The position numbers and the translations under genes are program-made. From an uncultured Bacteroidota bacterium (lineage in GTDB: Bacteria; Bacteroidota; Bacteroidia; Chitinophagales; Chitinophagaceae), in assembly GCA_903905685.1 (NCBI GenBank), contig CAIVHI010000171.1, positions 1-17,278 of the forward strand: DNA of 17,278 nucleotides, given 5' to 3'. Under the pieces are notes generated by a model. The model ran no database searches and was not told the DNA's origin. It saw only the letters and a program-made list of their open reading frames with translations. This document shows, piece by piece, positions 7,753 through 14,581 of this stretch (positions are counted from its first letter, which is position 1; each line of letters begins with the position of its first letter).

Positions 7753-8559
7753 TTATTCCGTTTCGAGGATCTTGTCTTCGTTTTTGATTTTGGTGAGGTT
7801 GTTCTTTTGCAGAATCTCTTTGGCGAGGTTCAGGTAGTTTGTGGCGCCGGTACTCTCGGCATCATACAGCAAGGCAGGTTTCCCGAAAGAGGGTGCTTCG
7901 CCCAACTTGGTATTGCGATGCAGAATGGTGTTGAACACCATCTTGCCGAAGTGGTTCTTGATTTCTTCCACCACCTGATTGGACAAACGGAGGCGACCAT
8001 CGTACATGGTCATCAAAATGCCTTCAATCTTCAACTGCGTATTGAGGCGGGTTTGGACAATCTTGATGGTGTTCAGCAACTTGCCCAAGCCTTCCAAGGC
8101 GAAGTATTCGCATTGCACCGGTATCACTACGCTGTCGGCGGCGGTGAGCGCATTTACCGTGATGAGGCCCAAAGACGGCGAGCAGTCTATGATGATGAAG
8201 TCGTACTTGGCCCGCTCCGGCTCCAAGGCATTCCGCAACACATACTCTCGGTTGGGCCGGTTGATCAACTCAATCTCAGACCCCACCAAATCCAAATGGC
8301 TGGGTAGGAGGTAGAGGTTGGGGGTTTCCGTTTCCAATATCACTTTTTCGGCAGCGGTTTCGTTCACCATGCAGTCATACAGGCTCAATTTGATGTTCTT
8401 CAAATCGAAGCCGTTACCGGTCGTACTGTTGGCTTGCGGGTCTGCATCCACCAACAATGTCTTATATTCGAGAACGGCCAAACTGGCAGCTAAATTGATA
8501 GCCGTCGTAGTCTTGCCGACTCCCCCTTTCTGATTTGCTATTGCTAATATTTTTGCCAT
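7753..8559 (-). CDS. parA: Chromosome partitioning ATPase ParA (Soj family)
   Basis: This 268-residue cytoplasmic ParA/MinD-type ATPase binds DNA non-specifically as an ATP dimer and is stimulated by ParB to move parS complexes. The deviant Walker A motif KGGVGKTT is at 11-18 with the signature first lysine. The A' motif LLVDADPQANSTTG and Walker B IIIDCSPSLG are both present. The length is standard for a chromosomal Soj and there is no N-terminal helix-turn-helix extension as in plasmid ParA types. The gene leads a probable parA-parB-ykgJ operon, with a promoter about 55 bases upstream. The ATG at 8559 gives the conserved start MAKILAIANQ. Confidence 0.97.
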   Translation of the reverse strand: MAKILAIANQKGGVGKTTTAINLAASLAVLEYKTLLVDADPQANSTTGNGFDLKNIKLSLYDCMVNETAAEKVILETETPNLYLLPSHLDLVGSEIELINRPNREYVLRNALEPERAKYDFIIIDCSPSLGLITVNALTAADSVVIPVQCEYFALEGLGKLLNTIKIVQTRLNTQLKIEGILMTMYDGRLRLSNQVVEEIKNHFGKMVFNTILHRNTKLGEAPSFGKPALLYDAESTGATNYLNLAKEILQKNNLTKIKNEDKILETE

Positions 8560-8613
8560 GATCGACTAACGCAATTAGGTAATACCCCATGCAATGTGGT
8601 CCTGCGCAGGTTA

Positions 8614-8621
8614 CAAAGGTA
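8614..8621 (-). promoter_or_regulatory. -7 promoter element before parA
   Basis: On the - strand this reads TACCTTTG, an exact TAnnTTTG match and identical to the elements before ychF, the DUF4878-like gene and the DUF4834 gene. It predicts a leader of about 45-50 bases before the parA ATG at 8559. A clear -33 element is not visible. The rest of the 278-base gap up to 8837 shows no credible gene. Confidence 0.6.
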
Positions 8622-8837
8622 CTTAAAAAACGTTTGGGCATTTCGCCGCATTTTCGGTTGGGGCTATGAACTTGTTAAGCTTTATTGGCATGTGGGGGTG
8701 CCGATGGCCAAGCCATTGCTGCCTGTGATGTGCCGAAACCTGCACGGGGCAACGATTTCCAGCCGTCGCCGGCTTGATTGCCCTTTTTGCACCCGGAGCC
8801 CGAAAATGTTTGCTGTCCATTGGCGTGCCTCACACCA

Positions 8838-9679
8838 TTAGGGAAGGAGCATTATGGGCGTTCTTTCGTGCACGTGCGCATATAAATCGTCTATCTCCTC
8901 ATCGTTCAACGCTATGCATCCCCATGTCCAGTCGTCGGCCACATACTCGTCTTTGCGGCTGCCTTCCCCATTGGGCAGCCCATGAATCATAACGTCTCCG
9001 CCGGGCTGCTTCCCGGCCTTGTGGGCAAACTCCCGGTCGTCTTTATTGGGGTAGGAAATGCAGAGGCTTTTGTGGTATTGGCTGTACGGGTTTTTGCATG
9101 ATAGCGTGTAGTGCCCCTCCGGGGTCTTGCCGTCGCCTTGAAAATGTTTGGCACCAACCGGGGTGAACCCGAGGCAAATGTGGTACACCTTCAGCAGCCT
9201 GCCGCTGCCGAAAACCGCCATCTCCCGCCGTTTTTTATACACCACAACACTATCCACAACCTGTTTCAACAAGGTATCGGCATACTTCTTTTTGGAGGTT
9301 TTGGGTTTTGCTTGGGCTAGGAAAAACTCATCGCACTCGGTGGTGAGCAGGTCGGTGTTTCTCACAGCGAGGGTTTTGCTCATCAGCACATCGTTGTAGC
9401 CCGTAATGGCCACCACCTTGTAGTTGCCCGCCGGCAGGTGCAGCAGCCTGAAGATGCCGTCTGTATCGGCCATGGCGCGTGCCATGAGGCGGTTGCCTTC
9501 ATAGGCACGAATGGACGCATTTGGGATGTAGGAACGATTGTAGATGACCCGACCGTCTATGATGCCCCTCTACCCCTTTGCACGGTGTCGGATTGGGCAA
9601 GGCAAGAATGGGCGACTAGGCTAAGAACGGCAAAAATGATGGGGAAACTTCGCCTGATGGATAGTGGAGTGTTTGGCAT
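8838..9679 (-). pseudogene. Frameshifted secreted CarboxypepD_reg plus L,D-transpeptidase (YkuD) protein
   Basis: Two - strand frames together make one protein of about 280 residues. The upstream frame (9679 to the TAG at 9557-9559) encodes MPNTPL, a hydrophobic signal sequence ending HSCLAQ, then SDTVQRGRG. The downstream frame (stop at 8838) continues GIIDGRVIYNRSYIPNAS, DTDGIFRLLHLPAGNYKVV, which is a CarboxypepD_reg-like domain, then a YkuD catalytic domain with VMIHGLPNGEG and DWTWGCIALNDEEID. The active-site His and Cys (HG and GC) are present, in the DWTxGC subgroup that includes E. coli YafK/DpaA. The switch must occur between 9557 and 9572; one extra G in the G4 run at 9565-9568 would restore the frame. 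YkuD enzymes cross-link or cleave peptidoglycan stem peptides. The downstream part contains ATGs (for example at 9485) but would lack a signal peptide if translated alone. This may be a true mutation or a sequencing/assembly error. Confidence 0.82.
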
Positions 9680-10105
9680 GTACTGCTGAATTGCGACAAA
9701 AAATAGCATCATAATCTTGTTTGGGCAAAGTGAATGCTCCATGTGTCCGCAACCGCGAAAATTGTTTGCAGGGCGACGGCGTTGTTTTTTGGTTGCCTCC
9801 TTGCTTTCGCGTTTTATCATGCAATTTCTCGCAGTATCATGCGGGGAATAGTACCGGCGTATGGCTACCCATTTTCGGCTGGTAACAATTCCGTCCATTC
9901 ATCCATTATTCCGTTAAAAATCAATTCAGTTTACATTATATTAGTAAATATATTTCAAAAGGTGCTGTAATTTAGTATCCCCGATTTCATGTTAAAGAAA
10001 AAATTTACGAATTTTGCATTAAAAGGTCGAGTTTAATTGAAAATTCACTAAGCCCTCATTTCTTCTACTCATTAATCAATATGGGGCTGTTTTGGTGTTG
10101 CCGGC
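9680..10105. other. 426-base intergenic region with no credible gene
   Basis: It separates divergent genes, the YkuD-type gene on the - strand and a small membrane protein on the + strand. Bases 9900-10080 are clearly AT-rich compared with the surroundings. Short open frames exist (for example 9734-9970 on +) but show no family resemblance, plausible start context or codon pattern. It contains the direct-repeat pair at 9805-9842 and presumably promoters for both neighbours, although no exact TAnnTTTG element was found close to either start. TCACTTTG on the - strand near 9725-9732 is an imperfect candidate for the YkuD-type gene. Confidence 0.6.
9805..9842. repeat. Two direct repeats TTTC-N6-TATCATGC, 20-bp period
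   Basis: TTTC-N6-TATCATGC occurs at 9805-9822 and again at 9825-9842. The identical 8-mers TATCATGC are exactly 20 bp apart, about two helical turns, which would place bound proteins on the same face of the DNA. This spacing suits a tandem operator, but the repeats are short and could arise by chance. They lie about 125 bases upstream of the YkuD-type gene start and about 265 bases upstream of the + strand gene. Confidence 0.5.
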
Positions 10106-10426
10106 ATGGATGGGTCTGTACAAATATTGAAAAAGTGCCTTCGGATATTGGATAGCAAGTCTGTAGCGTTGCTGTTTGCCTTCTTCACGCTGCTCCTCCT
10201 TTACATCGCCGTCGTGAAAATCAAAATCTACAATTTCACTAAGCGTAAGGGCAGGAATGTGGTTTACCACATGTTCTGGCTCTACAACAAGAAACTGATT
10301 GGCAATTTCCCCTCTAAAAGCGAACAGCGCCTGTTCAAATCGCTCAACCTGATTACCACCATCTCCAACAGCCTCCTTTTCCTGCTGTTTATAGCCTATA
10401 TCGTCTTGACGGCGCTGGGCAAATAA
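10106..10426 (+). CDS. Small membrane protein of unknown function
   Basis: I do not recognise this 106-residue protein. It has a hydrophobic segment at about 19-38 (SVALLFAFFTLLLLYIAVV) and another at about 82-103 (near the C-terminus, ending IVLTALGK). They are separated by a basic, aromatic loop with KIKIYNFTKRKGRN and FWLYNKKLIGNF. Two transmembrane helices with a positively charged loop suggest an inner-membrane protein with the loop in the cytoplasm. Codon use looks like that of neighbouring genes and a terminator-like hairpin follows the stop, supporting a real gene. The ATG at 10106 is the only good start. It precedes the lytic transglycosylase gene but has its own apparent end signal. 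Confidence 0.65.
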   Translation: MDGSVQILKKCLRILDSKSVALLFAFFTLLLLYIAVVKIKIYNFTKRKGRNVVYHMFWLYNKKLIGNFPSKSEQRLFKSLNLITTISNSLLFLLFIAYIVLTALGK

Positions 10427-10431
10427 CCGGC

Positions 10432-10464
10432 GGCCCCATGGCGACGACAACCATGCCTTTTTTT
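10432..10464 (+). terminator. Probable intrinsic terminator after the small membrane protein gene
   Basis: CATGG (10437-10441) pairs with CCATG (10451-10455) around a 9-base loop. GG (10432-10433) can extend the stem to CC (10456-10457) across a small bulge, and seven T residues follow directly (10458-10464). It starts 5 bases after the stop at 10424-10426. The stem is short, so efficiency is uncertain. The T run overlaps the presumed -33 element of the next promoter. Confidence 0.45.
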
Positions 10465-10489
10465 GAAATTGGCGTTTTCCCTACCTTTA
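10462..10489 (+). promoter_or_regulatory. Probable promoter of the lytic transglycosylase gene
   Basis: TTTG (10462-10465) is followed after 16 bases by TACCTTTA (10482-10489), one base off the TAnnTTTG consensus. It ends 16 bases before the ATG at 10506, the same distance class as other promoters in the window. Because it directly follows a terminator-like hairpin, the transglycosylase is probably an independent unit. Confidence 0.5.
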
Positions 10490-10505
10490 ACCAAATTGAA
10501 CCGGT

Positions 10506-11441
10506 ATGTCGCGCAAGTTGAAATTATGGACCGTGTTTTTGTCGGGTTTGTCGCTCGGCATCATTGCAGTGGCAACCGTGGCCTACACCAAGGCCGACCC
10601 AAGTTCTGGGGCAGGCCCCGCACCTGGCGGGAAAGACGAGGCCAGGCCGCAATACAAGTGGGTTGTGCCCCAAGTGCCCACCGGCATCCAGTTTGCCGGC
10701 GAGCAGGTGCCGCTCGACAGGTGGGAGGTGCGGGAGAGGCTGCAACGCGAGTTGGTGGTCAACATGTATCAACACGCGAGCATCATGTATATCTTGATGC
10801 TGTCGGGCCGCTACTTCCCCATTATCGAGGAGCGGTTGAAAGCCAATGATGTTCCCGACGACTTCAAATACCTGTGCGTGGCCGAGAGCTCATTGCAGCA
10901 AAATGCGCTATCGGGGGCGGGTGCCGCGAGTTTTTGGCAGTTCATGAAGGATACAGGCCCCAACTATGGCTTGGAAGTCAACGATGAGGTAGACCAGCGC
11001 TTTCAAGTGGAGAAGGCCACCGATGCGGCCTGCAAGTATTTTAAAGATGCCCAAGCCAAATTCGGCAGTTGGACCGCCGCAGCGGCATCTTACAACTGCG
11101 GCCAAAAAGGCTACTCCAACCAAGTGGAATTCCAACAGTCGGCCAACTATTACGACCTCATTTTTCCCGATGAAACCAACCGCTACGTATTTCGCATCCT
11201 CGCCCTGAAATCCATCATTTCTAATGCGCGCAATTTCGGCTTTTTTTTGGAGGCCGACGAGGCTTTCAAGCCCCTGAAGGCCCGCTACATAGATGTTGAC
11301 AAAACCGTTGACAACCTGAACGATTTTGCGCGCGCCAACGGCACAACCTACAAAATGTTGAAAATTTACAACCCTTGGCTGCGCGCCCACAAACTCACGG
11401 TGAGGCCCGGAAAATCTTACAAAATAGCATTACCTTTATAA
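10506..11441 (+). CDS. Membrane-anchored lytic transglycosylase (SLT domain)
   Basis: This 311-residue enzyme is predicted to cleave the MurNAc-GlcNAc bond of peptidoglycan with formation of 1,6-anhydro ends. An N-terminal hydrophobic segment (about 7-27) is a signal anchor or signal peptide, followed by a Pro/Gly-rich linker (31-60). The SLT/goose-lysozyme-like domain spans about 95-225, with the catalytic Glu127 in CVAESSLQQNALS, the substrate motif GAASFWQFM (139-147) and ASYNCG (194-199, the usual AYNxG motif). The C-terminal part (about 262-310: VDKTVDNLNDFARANGTTY, then LKIYNPWLR and PGKSYKIALP) looks like a degenerate LysM peptidoglycan-binding repeat, as in MltD-like enzymes. The penicillin-acylase-family gene follows after 58 bases on the same strand. 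The start ATG is well placed after a promoter. Confidence 0.9.
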   Translation: MSRKLKLWTVFLSGLSLGIIAVATVAYTKADPSSGAGPAPGGKDEARPQYKWVVPQVPTGIQFAGEQVPLDRWEVRERLQRELVVNMYQHASIMYILMLSGRYFPIIEERLKANDVPDDFKYLCVAESSLQQNALSGAGAASFWQFMKDTGPNYGLEVNDEVDQRFQVEKATDAACKYFKDAQAKFGSWTAAAASYNCGQKGYSNQVEFQQSANYYDLIFPDETNRYVFRILALKSIISNARNFGFFLEADEAFKPLKARYIDVDKTVDNLNDFARANGTTYKMLKIYNPWLRAHKLTVRPGKSYKIALPL

Positions 11442-11499
11442 TCTTGACAATATGTTTGTTAAAAACACTATTTTGCTCGTAAATCAAAATTAATCAGCG

Positions 11500-13914
11500 A
11501 TGCGCAAGGTATTCGGCGTGTTTACGGGTTTACTCGCAGCGGCACTGGTTTATGTGCTCGATAATCCGATACCCCTCAAAACAGGCAGTCTGCCCGCCTT
11601 GGGTAGGCTGGCCGACCCCATTGCCGGGTGCTGGGCCAATGCCGAACCAGCCAACAAGGATTTTGGCTATGAGCTAAAGTTTCCCGGTCTGCACAAACCC
11701 GCAGCCGTTTGGCTCGATACCCGCTTGGTGCCCCACATTCATGCTGCCGACAACCACGATGCCTACTACCTGGAAGGATACCTGCACGCCACCTTCCGCC
11801 TTTGGCAGATGGACATGCAGACGCGGGCCGCAGCCGGCCGCATCAGCGAGGTGATAGGCGCGAAGGGCTTGGAATATGACCGCCGCCAACGCCGCAAAGG
11901 GATGGTATACGGAGCCGAAAACTGCGTAAAAGCCATTGAAGCATCGCCCGAAACCAAGGAAATGGCCGAGGCATATGCAGAGGGTATCAACAGCTACATC
12001 GCCTTATTGAAACCCAAGGATTATCCTTTGGAGTACAAACTCATGGGCTTCGTTCCCGAAAAATGGACCACCATCAAAACCGCCTTGATGTTGAAATTGA
12101 TGGCCGACGACCTAACGGGTTATAGTGAGCAGATACCCATGACGTATCTGCGAGACCATTTGCCCGACAGCCTCTTGAACCTGTACTACCCGACGCGCAA
12201 TGAGGGTGCATCGCCCGTTATTCCCGCAGGCATGGCCTTCGAGGCGGCCGGACACGTGCCGCCGCAAGCTCCTCCGCATCCTTTCGTGAAGTTCGATGGA
12301 AGTGTGGCGGGCACAGCAGCCGGTTCGCTGCGCGACGACCACGAGGGTATAGGCAGCAACAACTGGGCGATTGGTGGGGCACGCACACGCAGCGGATCAG
12401 CCATCCTCTGCAACGACCCCCATTTGGGGCTCAGCCTGCCATCGCTCTGGTATGAAGTGCAATTGCAGACGCCCGATATGAACGTGTATGGGGTATCGCT
12501 GCCCGGCGCGCCTGGCGTGGTCATTGGCTTCAACGACAGTGTGGCCTGGGGCTTTACCAACAACTACCGCGATGTCAAAGATTTCTACGCCATCAAGACC
12601 GTGCCCGGCAACAAGGGCATGTATATCTTTAATGGCAAGGCCGTCCCCTTCACCCAACGCGTGGAGCACATTCTGGTAGCCGGCGGTGATGCTGTGGACG
12701 ACACCGTGAACTACACGGTGCATGGCCCCGTGATGTATGATGAACATTTCAAGGAGCCCAACGGCTTCCCGCTGCCGCTGGCCGTGTGCTGGATGGCCCA
12801 TCGCCCCTCCAATGAGTTGAAGGCCTTCTACCTCCTCAATCGTGCCAAAAGTTACCAAGACTACACCGATGCCATTTCGTTCTACGATTGCCCGGCTCAA
12901 AACATCGCCTTTGCCGACCGCCATGGGTCGGTGGCCATTTGGGGCCAAGGGCAGTTTACCGACGCTTGGAAAGAGCAGGGACGGTACATTATGGATGGCT
13001 CCGACAGCAGCACCCTTTGGCAGGCCGACATCCCCAAAAAACTCAATCCGCATGTGCTCAACCCCGAGCGCGGCTATGTGAGCTCTGCCAACCAAACCGT
13101 GACCGACAGCACCTATCCCTACAACTACAGCGGCTACTTTACCGAATTCCGTGCTTGGCGCATCAACGAAGTGCTGGACAACCTGCATGATGCCACCATT
13201 TGGGACATGTTCGCCTTGCAAAACGATACGCGCTCCATATTGGCCCGCCATGTGTTGCCCATCATGCTCCAACGCCTGCCTGAAAATGTGGGCATGACCG
13301 ACAAGGACGCCTATGTAGCCTTAAAAAGCTGGGACTACAACGTTACGGCCGACTCCAAGCCCGGCCTGTTTTTCCAGGTGTGGTGGCATTGCCTGTATCA
13401 TGCCCTTTGGGATGCCCGCTTTAAGGCTGTGCCCGATGGACTTTTGCCGTCTACCGAGCGCACCATGCACTTGCTGGAGGCCGGAGTGGAACCTCAGAAC
13501 ATAGGTGCAGATGGCCCGGTAGCATTCAGCTTTAAGCAAGCGGCAGACAGCATTGCCAAGCTCGCCAAATTGGGCAAGACCACTTGGTATGAGGCCAAAA
13601 ACACCTCCGTAAGGCACCTTGCCAAGTTGGACGGATTCGGGGTGGAGCACATTAAGACCGGCGGCTGGGGCAATACCGTGAACGCCATGAAGGGCGACCA
13701 TGGACCGTCTTGGCGCATGGTGGTCGAAATGGGTGCCCACATCGATGCCAATGGGGTGTATCCCGGCGGGCAATCGGGCAACCCGGGTAGCAAGTATTAT
13801 TCCGACTTCCTGAATTTCTGGACGGAAGGCAAGTATTACAAACTGTTGTTCCTCCCCAATACCGACAATGCCTCCGACCCTGCAATCAAGTATACCATAA
13901 CCGCAAATCCCTGA
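11500..13914 (+). CDS. Penicillin acylase family protein (Ntn hydrolase, secreted)
   Basis: This 804-residue proenzyme of the penicillin/cephalosporin/AHL acylase family (PF01804) is normally exported and self-cleaved into alpha and beta chains. A hydrophobic N-terminus (2-20) is the export signal. The alpha-chain hallmark VPHIHAADNHDAYYLEGYLH (77-96), followed by RLWQMD, is present. The beta-chain N-terminal nucleophile is Ser286 in GIGSNNWAIGG, immediately preceded by Gly, as required for autoprocessing. NDPHLGLSLPSLWYEVQ and the later YVSSANQT (oxyanion Asn region) are intact. Family members deacylate beta-lactams, bile-salt-like amides or acyl-homoserine lactones; the substrate cannot be told from sequence. 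The length is typical. The stop is followed 4 bases later by a GTG-started membrane protein gene. Large opposite-strand open frames here are shadows. Confidence 0.95.
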   Translation: MRKVFGVFTGLLAAALVYVLDNPIPLKTGSLPALGRLADPIAGCWANAEPANKDFGYELKFPGLHKPAAVWLDTRLVPHIHAADNHDAYYLEGYLHATFRLWQMDMQTRAAAGRISEVIGAKGLEYDRRQRRKGMVYGAENCVKAIEASPETKEMAEAYAEGINSYIALLKPKDYPLEYKLMGFVPEKWTTIKTALMLKLMADDLTGYSEQIPMTYLRDHLPDSLLNLYYPTRNEGASPVIPAGMAFEAAGHVPPQAPPHPFVKFDGSVAGTAAGSLRDDHEGIGSNNWAIGGARTRSGSAILCNDPHLGLSLPSLWYEVQLQTPDMNVYGVSLPGAPGVVIGFNDSVAWGFTNNYRDVKDFYAIKTVPGNKGMYIFNGKAVPFTQRVEHILVAGGDAVDDTVNYTVHGPVMYDEHFKEPNGFPLPLAVCWMAHRPSNELKAFYLLNRAKSYQDYTDAISFYDCPAQNIAFADRHGSVAIWGQGQFTDAWKEQGRYIMDGSDSSTLWQADIPKKLNPHVLNPERGYVSSANQTVTDSTYPYNYSGYFTEFRAWRINEVLDNLHDATIWDMFALQNDTRSILARHVLPIMLQRLPENVGMTDKDAYVALKSWDYNVTADSKPGLFFQVWWHCLYHALWDARFKAVPDGLLPSTERTMHLLEAGVEPQNIGADGPVAFSFKQAADSIAKLAKLGKTTWYEAKNTSVRHLAKLDGFGVEHIKTGGWGNTVNAMKGDHGPSWRMVVEMGAHIDANGVYPGGQSGNPGSKYYSDFLNFWTEGKYYKLLFLPNTDNASDPAIKYTITANP

Positions 13915-13918
13915 TGCC

Positions 13919-14275
13919 GTGAAATTTACAATAGCCGTTGTCTTGATCGCCTTCCTGTCGCCCTTGGCCGAATTCCTTCTGCCCTGGTGGACGATTGCAG
14001 TTGCAGCATTCTTGGTGGCGCTGGTGATAGAACAGCGTCCCGGTAAGGCATTCCTATCGGGTTTCTTGGGAGTGACCCTGTTTTGGTGTTCAGATATCCT
14101 TTTCAAGGATTTTTCGAATGCCCATTTGTTGTCGGCCAAATTGGCCAAATTGTTCCACCTACCCGGCTACCCGATTTTTATTGCCGTCTGCGTGCTGTTG
14201 GGAGCCTTGCCCGCCGGACTTGCATCGCTGTCGGGGGCACTGCTTCGGGCCAAGCCTCCAAGACGGAAGTATTGA
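13919..14275 (+). CDS. Small multi-pass membrane protein of unknown function
   Basis: I do not recognise this 118-residue protein by family. It has hydrophobic stretches at about 3-20, 23-38, 44-59 and 84-109, so three or four membrane helices, and ends in a basic tail KPPRRKY. The start is a GTG at 13919, 4 bases after the penicillin acylase stop. The ATG overlapping that stop (13914) leads to a stop after two codons, so the GTG is the only reasonable start. Close spacing suggests translation coupled to the acylase gene. Residues GFLGVTLFWCSDILFKD and the final GALPAGLASLSGALLR recall small Bacteroidota inner-membrane proteins, but I assign no function. Confidence 0.75.
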   Translation: MKFTIAVVLIAFLSPLAEFLLPWWTIAVAAFLVALVIEQRPGKAFLSGFLGVTLFWCSDILFKDFSNAHLLSAKLAKLFHLPGYPIFIAVCVLLGALPAGLASLSGALLRAKPPRRKY

Positions 14276-14323
14276 GGAGCGGCCATAAACAGTGTTGGTG
14301 GCTATAATTTCTCCCCCAATCCT

Positions 14324-14331
14324 TACCTTTG
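14324..14331 (+). promoter_or_regulatory. -7 promoter element before the DUF4834 gene
   Basis: TACCTTTG matches TAnnTTTG exactly and ends only 7 bases before the ATG at 14339. A start site 5-7 bases downstream of the element would give a leader of 0-3 bases, so the message may be leaderless. The best -33-like element is TTGG at 14295-14298, about 25 bases upstream and somewhat too far. Confidence 0.5.
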
Positions 14332-14338
14332 CTGCCTT

Positions 14339-14566
14339 ATGGGATTTATCCTGAAATGGGTGCTCATCATCGGCATCATCTACTACATCTTGAACCGTTA
14401 CATCTTCCCGATATTCCGTATTACCGTATCGTCAGGTAGGCGCATGGAGCAAATGCAGCAGCAAATAAGCGAGATGGAGCAGAAAATGGCTCAACAGCAG
14501 CCCGCCAAAAGCCGTCGCAAGCGCGATGGCGACTATATAGATTACGAAGAAGTCAAAAAGAAGTAA
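14339..14566 (+). CDS. DUF4834 family small membrane protein
   Basis: This 75-residue protein has one N-terminal transmembrane helix (about 3-19, GFILKWVLIIGIIYYIL), followed by a short amphipathic stretch, a Gln/Met/Glu-rich helix likely to form a coiled coil (35-53, EQMQQQISEMEQKMAQQQ) and a basic then acidic tail ending DGDYIDYEEVKKK. The D-G-x-Y-I-D-Y-E-E-V tail is the recognisable signature of DUF4834 (PF16118), a small Bacteroidota family of unknown role. Full length is normal. It is convergent with the Nudix gene, whose stop lies 15 bases away, leaving little room for a terminator. Transcripts may overlap. Confidence 0.85.
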   Translation: MGFILKWVLIIGIIYYILNRYIFPIFRITVSSGRRMEQMQQQISEMEQKMAQQQPAKSRRKRDGDYIDYEEVKKK

Positions 14567-14581
14567 GTCGAATAGGCTGGG

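Noticed and set aside
8761..8774. AGCCG-TCGC-CGGCT hairpin in the parA upstream region as a terminator
   Set aside because: It has only 5 base pairs and no T run directly follows on either strand; too weak to call.
8596..8841. Open frames on both strands between parA and the YkuD-type gene
   Set aside because: They start from weak codons, overlap the parA promoter and have Arg/His/Cys-rich compositions typical of non-coding frames.
9557..9572. Programmed ribosomal frameshift in the YkuD-type gene
   Set aside because: No classic X-XXY-YYZ slippery heptamer or downstream structure is apparent; a simple homopolymer indel explains the data better.
9734..9970. A 78-codon + strand frame in the intergenic region
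   Set aside because: There is no promoter near its start, no recognisable family and an AT-rich 3' half unlike coding sequence. It looks like chance, although a hydrophobic N-terminal part is present.
12397..14148. Long - strand open frames (291 and 275 codons) opposite the penicillin acylase gene
   Set aside because: They are antisense shadows of a gene with intact catalytic motifs; the translated products look like no family.
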